The position numbers and the translations under genes are program-made. Under the pieces are notes generated by a model. It was not told the DNA's origin. It saw nothing but the letters and a program-made list of their open reading frames with translations, and did no database searches. From positions 3,044,356 through 3,108,355 of the forward strand of contig NZ_KE124774.1 of NCBI RefSeq assembly GCF_000188155.2: a stretch of DNA of 64,000 bases, written 5' to 3'. Origin of the DNA: Methylocystis sp. ATCC 49242. GTDB taxonomy: Bacteria > Pseudomonadota > Alphaproteobacteria > Rhizobiales > Beijerinckiaceae. This document shows, piece by piece, positions 53,760 to 62,799 of this stretch (within the stretch, counting starts at the first letter, position 1; every line of letters begins with the position of its first letter).

Positions 53760-55331
53760 CTATTTGTTGTCGAGAAAGGGATAGCCCGGCCAGCACAGCC
53801 GCCGCTCGACAGCGAGCCGCACGCCCGTGTCGCGCACGAACCAGCCCGGCGCCTTCTCGATATGGGCGAGATAGTTCGAGATCGGGAAGCCGGGCGTGAC
53901 CTTTTCCGTCGCCGTCAGCAGGTTGCAGTCGTTGATGGCGTAGGCCGGGTCGGAAAGGCCGCGCCGGATCTCGAAAAGGCCCGTGAAGGCCGAAAGCGCA
54001 ATTAGCGTAAAGGTCAGGGCGCCGAGCGCCTTGCCGCGGTCCATGATCGGCTGCGCCGCGCCGCTGAAGCCGAAGCCGAGGATGAACCAGGGCGCGAGCG
54101 CGCAGCGCATCGTCATGTCATTGTCCGAGACGGTCACGCCGATCCGGTAGAAGGGCATGACGATCAGCAGGGCGATCGCGATTGCGACGGCCGTTCTCGC
54201 CCAGCCGGCGACATCCGGCCAGCGCGACAGCAGAATCCACGCCTGCGGCAGGCCGAAGACGAGCAGCAACAGATACCAGCCCCAGAAATCGGGCCGCAGG
54301 AACATCCATTCCCGCGTCACGCGGCCGGCGTCGAGGCTGAGGTAATAGGCCAGCGGCAGCAGGCACAGCGCCGCCGCCAGAGCGAGCGCATTCCGCCTGC
54401 TGACGAGCTCCGGCGACAGGCTGCGGATGACGCGCCACGCCAAGAACGGAAGCGCGCCGATCATCGCGAGCGGCGACCAGAACAGCAGGACGATGAAGGC
54501 GAGACCGAGGAACGCAATATCGATCTCGCGCCGGATTTCGAGGAACAGCAGCACCGCGAAGAGCCAGGCCGCAAGCGCGTGATTGGGCGCCCAGAAGAAG
54601 GACGGAATTTGGCCCCAGTAGAAGACCAGCCTGTTCCAGAACATCAGATGCGGGCTGAGAACGAAGGCGCCCGTCCCGAAATAGTCGATGACGCTTTCGG
54701 CGAGATGGGGGACGACGTCCACGGGACTGAAGAGCAGCAGCAGGACGATGAAGCGCCGCTTGGCGCCGCCGACGAGCTCCGCGGAGAGATAGAGGATCGT
54801 CCCGAGCAGAAAGGCGTTCTGGACCAGCAGGGCGAAATGGGCGGCGCGCAGGCCGAAGGACCAGCCGACGGCCGCTGGCGACATATACATGCCCAGCGGC
54901 GCGCGCATGAGGAAGTCGGCGCCCTGATAATGATAGAAGACCGGATATTTGTTCGCCACGAGATCCGACAGGACCGCGTCGCGCACGAACCAGTCATAGG
55001 GGCTGAAGAAGAGGTGAGCCTCGCCGCTGACGAGGCAAAGGGCGAGGGCGAGCAGGAGGCAGCCGCCGAGGCTCGTCCAGTCGATCCGCGCCGAAAGCAG
55101 GGCGCCGGGCGCCCAGCTGAAACTCAACCGAAAAACGAGAAGACCCGCCGCAAGGAGCAGGATGATCGCCGGGATCGGCTCCAGATGCGCGGCGAAGATC
55201 GCCAGCGGCAGGACGACGGCAAGGAGCGCGATCGAGACAAGATGCGCATTGACGATGCGCAAGCCGCGCAGGGCGGCGAATGAGGGCGCGAGGGCGACCC
55301 CGCGCGCAAATGAAATATGCTCCTCGGTCAT
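53760..55331 (-). CDS. Polytopic membrane protein, paralogue of 28150-29751
   Basis: 523 residues from ATG 55331 with AGGGTGG upstream. About 11 helices. The large first loop LFFSPYDWFVRDAVLSDLVANKYPVFYHYQ followed by DFLMRAPLGMYMSPAAVGWSFG matches the protein at 28150-29751, as do the C-terminal elements INDCNLLTATEKV and ERRLCWPGYPFL. Unlike that copy it stands alone: vapC converges with it and prfB lies behind. No nucleotide-sugar genes are near. Probably a GT-C-like sugar transferase or polymer-length protein (inference). Confidence 0.7.
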   Translation of the reverse strand: MTEEHISFARGVALAPSFAALRGLRIVNAHLVSIALLAVVLPLAIFAAHLEPIPAIILLLAAGLLVFRLSFSWAPGALLSARIDWTSLGGCLLLALALCLVSGEAHLFFSPYDWFVRDAVLSDLVANKYPVFYHYQGADFLMRAPLGMYMSPAAVGWSFGLRAAHFALLVQNAFLLGTILYLSAELVGGAKRRFIVLLLLFSPVDVVPHLAESVIDYFGTGAFVLSPHLMFWNRLVFYWGQIPSFFWAPNHALAAWLFAVLLFLEIRREIDIAFLGLAFIVLLFWSPLAMIGALPFLAWRVIRSLSPELVSRRNALALAAALCLLPLAYYLSLDAGRVTREWMFLRPDFWGWYLLLLVFGLPQAWILLSRWPDVAGWARTAVAIAIALLIVMPFYRIGVTVSDNDMTMRCALAPWFILGFGFSGAAQPIMDRGKALGALTFTLIALSAFTGLFEIRRGLSDPAYAINDCNLLTATEKVTPGFPISNYLAHIEKAPGWFVRDTGVRLAVERRLCWPGYPFLDNK

Positions 55332-55539
55332 CGCGCCACCCTGAAAACCGGCGGGGGAGCGCCTGTCGCGACATCCGCGCCCGCGCAGCCCTCGATCCCC
55401 GCAAAATGTCGAGGTCAAGTTGATGACGGGATGCTAGGGGCGAAAAATTGCGATTGTCTTGACCGCGGCCATTGGCGCGGTCGATTGTCGACTTTCAAGG
55501 GGAGGATTTCGAGAAAAGGGGCGACGCGCGCCCCTCGTC

Positions 55540-56671
55540 TCAGTCGACGTCCTCGACCTTCTCTGGCCCGCCGCCATAAATGCGCTGGGCGAGAGACGCC
55601 TGCATGAAGTCGTCGAGCTCGCCGTCCAGCACCTCGGACGGCGTCCCGGAGGTGACGCCGGTGCGCAGGTCCTTCACGAGCTGATAGGGCTGCAGGACGT
55701 AGGAGCGAATCTGGTGGCCCCAGCCGATGTCGGTCTTGCTGGCGGCGGCCTTGTTGGCCTCGGCCTCGCGCTTTTCGAGTTCGAGCTCGTAGAGACGCGC
55801 GCGCAGCATGTTCCATGCGGTGGCGCGGTTCTTGTGCTGCGAGCGCTCGGCCTGACAGGCGACGACGATGCCGGTCGGGATATGGGTGATACGGATGGCG
55901 GAGTCCGTCGTATTGACGTGCTGGCCGCCCGCGCCCGACGATCTATACGTGTCTATACGGCAGTCCGACTCATTGATGTTCACTTCAATGCGGTCGTCGA
56001 CCACCGGATAGACCCAGACCGAGGCGAAGCTCGTATGGCGGCGGGCGTTGGAGTCGAAAGGCGAGATGCGCACGAGGCGATGCACGCCGGATTCGGTCTT
56101 GGCCCAGCCATGGGCGTTGTGGCCCTTCACCAGCAGCGTGCCGGACTTGATGCCCGCCTCCTCGCCGGCCGTCTCCTCGATCACCTCGACCTTGAACTTC
56201 TTGCGCTCGGCCCAGCGGGCGTACATGCGGAACAGCATGCGCGCCCAGTCCTGGCTCTCGGTGCCGCCGGCGCCGGAATGGATCTCGATGAAGGTGTCGT
56301 TGCCATCGGCCTCGCCCGAGAACAGCGCCTCGATCTGGCGGCGCTGGGCGTCTTTCAGCACGGCCTTGAGCGCCTCGACGCCTTCCTTCTCGGTGTCCTC
56401 GTCGCCGGCTTCCTCGCCGAGTTCGACGAGCGTCAGCGCGTCCTCGAGGTCGCGTGACAGCTTGTCGATCGCGCCCATCTGCTCCTCGAGCTGGGTGCGC
56501 TCGCGCATCAGCTTCTGCGCTTCGTCGGGATCGTTCCAGAAATTGGGGTCTTCTGCCTTGACGTTCAGCTCGGCGAGACGGCGTTGCGCGGTCTCGACGT
56601 CAAAGATGCCTCCTCAGCAGTCCCATGGACTGCTCGATCTGTTCTTTCAGCGCAAGCGGCTCGGCGCGCAT
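55540..56671 (-). CDS. prfB: Peptide chain release factor 2, with programmed +1 frameshift
   Basis: The coding sequence is complement(join(55540..56601, 56603..56671)), about 376 residues. The first 23 codons (M-R-A-E-P-L … R-R-H-L) run into an in-frame TGA at 56602-56600. Skipping one T gives D-V-E-T-A-Q-R-R-L and the rest of RF2. The stop-codon recognition tripeptide SPF is in LVRISPFDSNA, and the GGQ motif that triggers hydrolysis is in SSGAGGQHVN. RF2 reads UGA and UAA and regulates itself through this frameshift. Confidence 0.95.
56599..56614 (-). promoter_or_regulatory. prfB autoregulatory frameshift site
   Basis: On the minus strand the site reads AGGAGG, CAT, CTT, TGA, C. The Shine-Dalgarno-like AGGAGG is spaced three bases from the CTT slip codon, as in Escherichia coli prfB. 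Low RF2 makes the ribosome pause at TGA and shift +1. Confidence 0.93.
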
Positions 56672-56772
56672 TTGTCTTTGTCTTTCGGTGGAACGGGGGA
56701 GCGACGCTCCCTCTTCAGGATTCGGCGCGGAAATTAGGCGCGTCGCCGCGCCATGTAAAGCGGCGGCCGCGC

Positions 56773-57882
56773 CTAAAGATTGGTGTCCGCCGGCCGGGAA
56801 GGGCCCGACGCGCCGGGGCGCGGCCTGTCCTCCTCGGCCTCCCGCGGATTGGTCAGCCCCCATCGCCGCATCAGGATCAGCACTGCTCCCGCGGCGAGAA
56901 CGCACAGGATGGTCGCATAGACCGTGCCTTCCTCGCTTTCGGAAAAGGGGAGGTTCTTCAGGTTCATGCCAAAGAAGCCGGTCACGAATGTCGCCGGCAG
57001 CAGAAGGGTCGTGACGACCGTCAGCACATAAAGGCGGTCGTTGGTCTCCAGATTGAGCAGCGCGTTCAGCTCGTCCTGCAGCAGACGCGCGCGTTCCTGC
57101 AGGCTTAGCATTTCGCGCGCGAGCGCCTCCGTGTGCTGAACCAGTCGCGCCGCCGTTTCCCGCAGATCATTGTCCGTCCGCTCCTCCGGGTCTTCCTCGA
57201 TCGTCTCCAGCCGCGCCAGCGTGGAGGCGAGGCCGCCGACCTGACGCGCGAGGCGCACGGCGTCGCGCCGGGCCGCGCCGAGCTTCGGGCGCGCCTCGCG
57301 GCCGCGCCCGTCGATGAGCAGATCCTCGACGCGATCGAAGGCGAGGCCGACGTCATTGGTCATGCGGACGAGTTCGTCGATCAAAAAATCGGTCATCAGT
57401 TCGAACAGCGCGAAGGGCGTGTCGACGCGGGCTCCGCGGCCGAGTGCGTTTCGCGTCGTCTCGACGCTGGTCATCGGGCGCCGCCGCGCCGAGATGAAAA
57501 AGCCGTCGCCGATGGCGAAGCGGAGATAGTCCGTGCGCGAGGCGGGACCGGCCAGCGTCCGCTCGTGATCAAGCAGCGCGCCGCTCACGAGCCTGTCCGA
57601 ATATTCGAGATATTGATGGTCGACCGGGTCGCACAGCGCGGCGCGCGCGGTTTCGGTGAGCGCCCCGATGCGGGCGATGACCGGACGGGCGCGGACATCG
57701 GCGAGATCCATGTGCAGCCAGAGGAAGCCCTCGCCCGGCTGGCCGAGCCGGGCGAGATCGGCCGCGCCGCCCGGCGCGGCCTCGCCCTGCGCGTCGAACC
57801 GCAACGCCCACAGGCAGCCGGGGATGTCCGGGTGAAGCGCGTCCTTGAGGCGGTCGATGGTCATCTGTCGGCTCGCGTGCAT
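56773..57882 (-). CDS. zntB: CorA-family metal transporter, ZntB type
   Basis: 369 residues. The long N-terminal cytoplasmic funnel ends in two membrane helices, with the GMN selectivity motif at residues 305-307 (TFVTGFFGMNLKNLPF). The family pattern after the motif in magnesium CorA is YGMNF; here FGMNL with NLPF is the ZntB pattern. ZntB moves zinc (proton-coupled import in recent work). The C-terminal tail is charged and Pro-rich. Confidence 0.88.
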   Translation of the reverse strand: MHASRQMTIDRLKDALHPDIPGCLWALRFDAQGEAAPGGAADLARLGQPGEGFLWLHMDLADVRARPVIARIGALTETARAALCDPVDHQYLEYSDRLVSGALLDHERTLAGPASRTDYLRFAIGDGFFISARRRPMTSVETTRNALGRGARVDTPFALFELMTDFLIDELVRMTNDVGLAFDRVEDLLIDGRGREARPKLGAARRDAVRLARQVGGLASTLARLETIEEDPEERTDNDLRETAARLVQHTEALAREMLSLQERARLLQDELNALLNLETNDRLYVLTVVTTLLLPATFVTGFFGMNLKNLPFSESEEGTVYATILCVLAAGAVLILMRRWGLTNPREAEEDRPRPGASGPSRPADTNL

Positions 57883-58176
57883 CGCCTCAAGGGCACGTTA
57901 AATCATGACAGTTGGATGACACGGCGCAACGCTTCGCCCTGGCGCCCTTCGTCGCCGTGCGGGCCTCGTCGAGGCGGCGGGCGACGAGGTCCGCGGCTTG
58001 CGGCGGGCCCTGGACGGAGGCCAGGGGGGCGCGTGCGAGACGGCCCGCGGAGCCGGTTCTCCGCCTGCGCGTTGCGAAAAACCAGAACCCGGTTTTTCGC
58101 CGGAAAGCGCGCTTTGAACTTTCAGAACCGATCACGTCGTCTGCAATCTTGCGATTCCGCCTGAACGCGACGTGAT
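57883..58176. other. 294-bp intergenic region upstream of zntB
   Basis: No gene is seen; short frames on both strands lack ribosome sites and family features. It contains the stem-loop at 58074-58100 and should hold the zntB promoter. Confidence 0.4.
58074..58100 (-). terminator. Perfect 10-bp stem-loop, possible terminator
   Basis: GCGAAAAACC / GGTTTTTCGC with a 7-base loop, about 77 bases downstream of the small coiled-coil gene. T-rich stem but no T-run after it, so the assignment is tentative. Confidence 0.4.
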
Positions 58177-58467
58177 CTATGCGTCGGAATCGCCGACCTT
58201 CTGCTCGAGACGTCGCACGCGCGCCTCGAGATCGCTGATGAGCATGCCGTGGCCGAGCACGGCGGAGTGATACTCGACCACCGTCCGGCGCAGGCCGACG
58301 ATCTGTTCGCGCGTCGCCCTGTGCTCGGCGTCGTTCTTCGCCTGCATCGCCACTAAGTCCGAGGCGACATCCGCGCGCAGGGAATGGATCTGCGACTGCG
58401 TGTCGGCGACATCGTCCCGTAACTGACGAAGCAACTGGAGAACGAGACTTTCCGGTTCATCGGCCAT
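58177..58467 (-). CDS. Small coiled-coil protein of unknown function
   Basis: 96 residues, almost entirely one amphipathic helix with heptads (LVLQLLRQLRDDVADTQSQIHSLRADVASDLVAMQAKNDAEH … LEARVRRLEQKVGDSD). No signal peptide or membrane segment. It follows cobS on the same strand after 26 bases and may be cotranscribed. Resembles small coiled-coil proteins seen next to unrelated genes in Hyphomicrobiales. Confidence 0.7.
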   Translation of the reverse strand: MADEPESLVLQLLRQLRDDVADTQSQIHSLRADVASDLVAMQAKNDAEHRATREQIVGLRRTVVEYHSAVLGHGMLISDLEARVRRLEQKVGDSDA

Positions 58468-58493
58468 GATCGAAGCCTACAGTGTGCGCCGCC

Positions 58494-59492
58494 TCAGGTC
58501 ATAACCACATTCACCGCGCTCTCGGGCAACTCCTTCCCGAAGCAGCGCTGGTAGAACTCCGCGACCAGCGGACGCTCCAGCTCGTCGCATTTGTTGAGGA
58601 AGGTGAGCCGGAAGGCGAAGCCGACGTCGCCGAATATTTCCGCGTTCTCGGCCCAGGTGATGACCGTGCGCGGGCTCATCACCGTCGAGAGGTCGCCGGC
58701 CATGAAGGCGTTACGGGTCAGGTCGGCGACGCGCACCATCTTGTTGGCCGCGTCGCGGCCTTCCTTCGTCGCGCCGTAGGACTTCACCTTGGAGATGACG
58801 ATATTGGTCTCGGCGTCGTGCGGCAGATAGTTCAGCGTCGTCACGATCGACCAGCGGTCCATCTGCGCCTGGTTGATCTGCTGCACGCCGTGATAAAGGC
58901 CCGAGGTGTCGCCGAGGCCGACCGTGTTGGCGGTGGCGAAGAGGCGGAAGGCCGGATGCGGGCGGATGACGCGATTCTGGTCGAGCAGCGTGAGGCGGCC
59001 CGAGACCTCGAGCACGCGCTGGATGACGAACATCACGTCCGGGCGGCCGGCGTCATATTCGTCGAAGCAGAGCGCGACATTGTGCTGCACGGCCCAGGGC
59101 AGGATGCCGTCGCGGAACTCCGTGACCTGCTTTCCTTCCTTGAGCACGATCGCGTCCTTGCCGACGAGGTCGATGCGGGAGATGTGGCTGTCGAGATTGA
59201 CGCGCACGAAGGGCCAGTTGAGCCGCGCCGCCACCTGCTCGATATGCGTGGACTTGCCGGTGCCGTGATAGCCCGTGACCATGACGCGGCGGTTCTTCGC
59301 GAAGCCCGCGAGAATGGCGAGGGTCGTCTGGCGGTCGAAAAGATAGTCGGGGTCGACGTCCGGCACATGCTCGTTGCGCTCGGAAAAGGCCCGGACTTCG
59401 AGATCCGAGTCGATCCCGAAGACCTGACGCGCCGAGACTTTCATATCCGGCAGGCCTTCCAGGCCCGAGCCGCCGTTTGCTGCATCGACCAA
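58494..59492 (-). CDS. cobS: Cobaltochelatase subunit CobS
   Basis: 332 residues, AAA+ ATPase of the aerobic (oxygen-dependent) cobalamin pathway. Together with CobN and CobT it inserts cobalt into hydrogenobyrinic acid a,c-diamide. N-terminal [21 protein letters not shown], Walker [14 protein letters not shown], Walker [15 protein letters not shown], and C-terminal [27 protein letters not shown] are as in the family. Start TTG 59492 is chosen for GGAGGA six bases upstream. cobT is not adjacent. Confidence 0.94.
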   Translation of the reverse strand: MVDAANGGSGLEGLPDMKVSARQVFGIDSDLEVRAFSERNEHVPDVDPDYLFDRQTTLAILAGFAKNRRVMVTGYHGTGKSTHIEQVAARLNWPFVRVNLDSHISRIDLVGKDAIVLKEGKQVTEFRDGILPWAVQHNVALCFDEYDAGRPDVMFVIQRVLEVSGRLTLLDQNRVIRPHPAFRLFATANTVGLGDTSGLYHGVQQINQAQMDRWSIVTTLNYLPHDAETNIVISKVKSYGATKEGRDAANKMVRVADLTRNAFMAGDLSTVMSPRTVITWAENAEIFGDVGFAFRLTFLNKCDELERPLVAEFYQRCFGKELPESAVNVVMT

Positions 59493-59529
59493 AACTCGTC
59501 CTCCAATTCGGGGGCTCAATCGCGCCCGA

Positions 59530-60126
59530 TCAGACGAGTCGGGCGGCCCTCAGCGTCTTATAGGCGTGGATGATCTCCCGCAATTTTTCCTCGCGGGATC
59601 GATCTCCGCCATTGGCGTCGGGGTGGTGGCGTTTGACGAGCTCCTTATAGCGCGTCCTGATCAGCTCCGCACCCGCCGTCTCGTCGAGATCGAGCGCGGC
59701 GAGCGCCCGCATGGTCACCGGCGAATAGCGCGGCTCGCGCTTTGGCGCCGGCTGGCCATGGAAGCGGTTGCGAAAGAGGCCGAGCGGGTCCTCCGTCGGC
59801 CGGCCCTCCTCCCGGAAGCCCGATTGTCCCCGCCGCGCGCCCATCGACCAGGTCGGACGGTGCCCGACTGTCGCGTCCTTCATGTATCGCGCGACGTCGG
59901 CGTCGTTCATCCCGTTGAAATAATTGTAGGTCGCGTTGTATTCGCGGACGTGGTCGAGGCAGAAGCAGAAATACTGGCCCTCGCGCAGGCGGCCCATGGG
60001 CGCGCGGTAAGACCCCTCCGCCTCACAGCCGGGCGAGGCGCAACGGATCGTCGACTCGCGGCGCGGCTCCTCGCGCGGCTCGCGCTTTGTCCTTATGCGA
60101 TCGAAGAGGGGCGAGTTCAGGTTCAT
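59530..60126 (-). CDS. J-domain (DnaJ-like) protein adjacent to cobS
   Basis: 198 residues. A central Cys-rich part ([15 protein letters not shown] … [22 protein letters not shown]) looks like a zinc site. The C-terminal 65 residues form a J domain with HPD motif ([13 protein letters not shown]) that would stimulate a DnaK-type chaperone. Genes of this type are regularly found next to cobS in alphaproteobacteria and may assist cobaltochelatase assembly (inference). 37 bases separate it from cobS. Confidence 0.87.
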   Translation of the reverse strand: MNLNSPLFDRIRTKREPREEPRRESTIRCASPGCEAEGSYRAPMGRLREGQYFCFCLDHVREYNATYNYFNGMNDADVARYMKDATVGHRPTWSMGARRGQSGFREEGRPTEDPLGLFRNRFHGQPAPKREPRYSPVTMRALAALDLDETAGAELIRTRYKELVKRHHPDANGGDRSREEKLREIIHAYKTLRAARLV

Positions 60127-60423
60127 GGGGTTCCATTATGATGCGGCGGGCGCCGGCCGCAAGCATTGACAGCGCCGAATTTTTCATGCGCCCAATCTTG
60201 CAAGTCGGGCGCCTCGGGCGCAGCCGCCCGACATTCTTAGAAAAACAATCATGGCGGATCAGGGTAAATTAACCGCCGCCAAAATGGATATTCCTGATTT
60301 CACGAGATAACCGGCTCAATCGCCATTTGGTCAAAGGCAAGCAGGAAGAAGGCGCCCCTTCGTGCTGAAGGGGGCGGATCGCCCCCTCCCTCACATCAAT
60401 AATTCTTGCGGTTGATCAGAGCC
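60127..60423. other. 297-bp region between the J-domain gene and the secreted-protein gene
   Basis: No gene is seen. It holds the promoter side of the J-domain/cobS operon and, at 60352-60376, a GCGCCCCTTC / GAAGGGGGCG hairpin that may end transcription of the secreted-protein gene. Confidence 0.4.
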
Positions 60424-60915
60424 TTACCACCTGCACTCGACATATTCTCCAGTGACGGTCACCCAAACGTTGCTGTTCGTGCCGCCCGGGCCGCGGTCAT
60501 ATACGAACAGCCCTTTTTTATCTCTGAAAACGAGAGGAGATTCCACGAAGCCTTGGGTTATCGTCGAAGGATACGGCAATACGAAAGGAAATTGCGTCGT
60601 CGAGCTGCCCGGCTGATTCCCGTCGTTCAGAACGACCACATGACCGTCGCTCCCGCCCCCGATTCTGTTGTTGTTGGCCGCGGTAACGTTCCACACCGCA
60701 ATGCATTTGCGATACTTGCCGGGAACCAGAGGTCCATTTGCGTCACCGCAAGCAGGCCAGTTCCCCCAAAGACCGGTCGGCGGCGAACTGGTTCCGTTGT
60801 TCGGGAACTGACATGTTTTCTGGAACGTGTCGTGACCTTTGAAATCACGAGAATCAGCCAGAGCAGGGCCCGCGAAAACACTCGCCGCAAAGATAGTAAG
60901 CGCCAACCGTTTCAT
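60424..60915 (-). CDS. Small secreted protein of unknown function, probably acquired
   Basis: 163 residues. GGAG lies before ATG 60915, and the Sec signal peptide ends at GPALA. The mature part has four Cys (KTCQFP, PACGDANG, RKCIAVW, YVECRW) and much Asn/Gly/Ser/Thr (WNVTAANNNRIGGGSDGHVVV), so it is likely disulfide-bonded and beta-rich. The DNA is poorer in GC than its neighbours. It lies between the IS5 element (its left end is 68 bases upstream of the ATG) and the J-domain gene. No family is recognised. Confidence 0.7.
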   Translation of the reverse strand: MKRLALTIFAASVFAGPALADSRDFKGHDTFQKTCQFPNNGTSSPPTGLWGNWPACGDANGPLVPGKYRKCIAVWNVTAANNNRIGGGSDGHVVVLNDGNQPGSSTTQFPFVLPYPSTITQGFVESPLVFRDKKGLFVYDRGPGGTNSNVWVTVTGEYVECRW

Positions 60916-60982
60916 ATGCTTACTCCATTTATTGCCCCCCGTCGGACACACATTCGCCCGGGTTCCACTCCGTTGCGAATTA

Positions 60983-61847
60983 GAGGGTGTTATGCACCTT
61001 GGATCATGAAATCTGCTGCGCGCTTGAGCATGAGACATGCGAAGGCGACGACGTGGAGTCCTGCGAGGGTCTGAGCATAGCGCTCGTAGTCTTTGACGAG
61101 CCGCCTGCATCGCGTCGCCCAGGCGAATGAACGCTCGACCACCCAGCGCTTGGGCAGCAACACGAAGCCCTTCTTCGCTTCGGCAAGTTTGACGACGCAC
61201 AGTTCGGCGCCTTGCGCCTTCGCCGCCTCGGACGCCTTTTCGCCGGTGTAGCCCTGATCGACATAAACGAGTTCGACGCTTTCGCCTGTCACATCCTGCA
61301 CGGCTGCGATGAGCTTGCCGACCTCGGCGCGGTCATCGACATTCGCCGGCGTGACATGCAACGCCAGCAAATGGCCCAATGTGTCGACTGCCATGTGCAG
61401 CTTCGAGCCGCGCTTTCGCTTCGCGCCGTCATAGCCCGCTCGTGGGCCGCTCTCAGGGGTCGAGCGCAAGGTGCGGCTGTCGATGATCGCCGCCGTCGGC
61501 TCCGCCGCCCGCCCGGAAGCGACGCGCAACTGGGCGCGCAGATCCTGCGCAAGCGCCTCGAACACGCCCGCCGACAGCCAGCGCTGCGATTGCTGATACA
61601 CGGCGAACCATGGCGGCAGATCGTTGGGCATGGCGCGCCAGGCGATGCCGTAGCGCAGCACGTAACGCAGGCCGTTGAACAGCTCGCGCAGCGAATGTTG
61701 ACGCTGCGGCGCGCCTTCGTCCATGAGCGTCAGATAAGGCGCAACCAGCGACCATTCTTCGTCGCTGACGTCAGACGGATAAGGTTTGCGAATCGGAGAC
61801 ATCCGATTCTACTAAGACAATCAATCACCAAAGTACATAACACCCTC
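60983..61847 (-). mobile_element. IS5-family insertion sequence, complete
   Basis: About 865 bp. Terminal inverted repeats of 20 bp: GAGGGTGTTATGCACCTTGG at the left and the complement of GAGGGTGTTATGTACTTTGG at the right (18 of 20 identical). The flanks carry TA on both sides, matching a 2-bp target duplication. It contains one transposase gene whose stop codon lies inside the left repeat. Confidence 0.9.
60990..61802 (-). CDS. IS5-family transposase
   Basis: 270 residues, intact. N-terminal RKPYPSDVSDEEWSLVAPYL (DUF4096-type) is followed by the DDE catalytic core: first Asp in AAIIDSRTLRSTPESG, second in LVYVDQGYTGEKA, and the Glu in RWVVERSFAWATRCRRLVKDYERY. The reading frame is unbroken, so the element may still be mobile. 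Start ATG 61802. Confidence 0.93.
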   Translation of the reverse strand: MSPIRKPYPSDVSDEEWSLVAPYLTLMDEGAPQRQHSLRELFNGLRYVLRYGIAWRAMPNDLPPWFAVYQQSQRWLSAGVFEALAQDLRAQLRVASGRAAEPTAAIIDSRTLRSTPESGPRAGYDGAKRKRGSKLHMAVDTLGHLLALHVTPANVDDRAEVGKLIAAVQDVTGESVELVYVDQGYTGEKASEAAKAQGAELCVVKLAEAKKGFVLLPKRWVVERSFAWATRCRRLVKDYERYAQTLAGLHVVAFACLMLKRAADFMIQGA

Positions 61848-62210
61848 TAGATGTCCGACCCCCGTGCAAGATTACATAAATAATGTAAACAAATCCATGA
61901 TCAAAGGCAATTAACGCGCAGCCCCCTCAAGATATCGTCTTGAGCGGCTTGATTAGGCGCCTCCCCGGCCGCCTTGAGGGGTGTTTGGCTCCAGCGAAAA
62001 CCGATTGTGGGTCAGGCCGCCTTTGCGGGGTCGAAACGACGGGCGGATTTTGCGATGGTAGTGTTAAGCGCCTTTTCGAAGAAGCCGATGTTTCTCCACG
62101 AGAGCGAGAGAGCCGGAGGAGGGAATAAGCTTCCTCTTCGTCTCCGCACGCATCTCGCGGCAGGGGCGGTCGAAGGGGTAGGCGCCGAATTAAATCGAGG
62201 ACTTGGTGAA
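61848..62210. other. 363-bp region between the IS element and bolA
   Basis: The first 75 bases are AT-rich (GATTACATAAATAATGTAAAC). The remainder contains an imperfect palindrome around 61935-61985. No gene with a ribosome site is seen. It carries the bolA promoter. Confidence 0.4.
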
Positions 62211-62507
62211 ATGACAAAGGATCAGGGTAAAGGCGTCGTCAAGGCCAGCATCACCAGCAAGCTGATCGAAGCGCTGGCGCCGGTTTCTTTGAACGTTATC
62301 GACGAATCACACCACCATGCCGGCCACGGCCACCCCGGCGACAAGCGGCACGGCAACGAAAGCCACTTCAGGGTGGAGGTGGTGAGCGCAGCCTTCGAGG
62401 GCAAGAGCCGGGTGCAGCGGCACCGGATGGTGAACGAGCTGCTGGCGCAGGAGATCGCCGAAGGCGTGCATGCGCTGGCGATCAGCGCAAAGGCGCCGGG
62501 GGAGTAG
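62211..62507 (+). CDS. bolA: BolA family protein
   Basis: 98 residues. BolA domain with SKLIEALAPVSLNVIDESHHHAGH and, after the loop, ESHFRVEVVSAAFEGKSRVQRHRMVNELLAQEI, ending AISAKAP. The His-rich loop (SHHHAGHGHPGDKRHGNESHF) can hold the ligand for a [2Fe-2S] cluster shared with a monothiol glutaredoxin. ATG 62211 begins the domain directly. bolA and the J-domain/cobS pair are commonly divergent neighbours; here 2.1 kb of inserted DNA separates them. Confidence 0.9.
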   Translation: MTKDQGKGVVKASITSKLIEALAPVSLNVIDESHHHAGHGHPGDKRHGNESHFRVEVVSAAFEGKSRVQRHRMVNELLAQEIAEGVHALAISAKAPGE

Positions 62508-62530
62508 CCCTCCAGCGAAAAGGCGTCCCG

Positions 62531-62770
62531 CTACCCGAAAATCTCCACCTCCTCCCCCTTCTCCAGCCGGTCGATGATGGCCCGGCAGGCGGGAGTCAGT
62601 TTCTTCTTGTTGCGGGCGAGGCAGGCCTGCATGGGGGCGCCGTAGCCCACTCCCTCGCAATAGGCCTTGCCGTCCGAACCGCAGTCGCTGATCACCTGCC
62701 GGAGCGGAACCGCCGGGGCGGGCGAAGCGGCGAAAAGCAGAAAGAGACAGGTCGGAACAAAAATTCTCAT
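62531..62770 (-). CDS. Small secreted Cys-containing protein
   Basis: 79 residues from ATG 62770 with AGGCGG upstream. Signal peptide MRIFVPTCLFLLFAASPAPA, then a short mature part with four Cys in the pattern of Cys-rich-repeat proteins (SDCGSDGKAYCEGVGYGAPMQACLARNKKKLTPACRAII). It resembles the Cys-rich repeat family (eight-residue Cys spacing) of secreted proteobacterial proteins. Function unknown. Convergent with bolA. Confidence 0.72.
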   Translation of the reverse strand: MRIFVPTCLFLLFAASPAPAVPLRQVISDCGSDGKAYCEGVGYGAPMQACLARNKKKLTPACRAIIDRLEKGEEVEIFG

Positions 62771-62799
62771 GGGACCGCCTTGGTGAAGCTTGATTGCGC

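Noticed and set aside
57912-58175. 87-residue frame upstream of zntB
   Set aside because: Runs through a perfect stem-loop and lacks a ribosome site and any conserved feature.
61940-62128. 62-residue frame between the IS element and bolA
   Set aside because: Part of an untranslated leader region; no ribosome site and no family resemblance.
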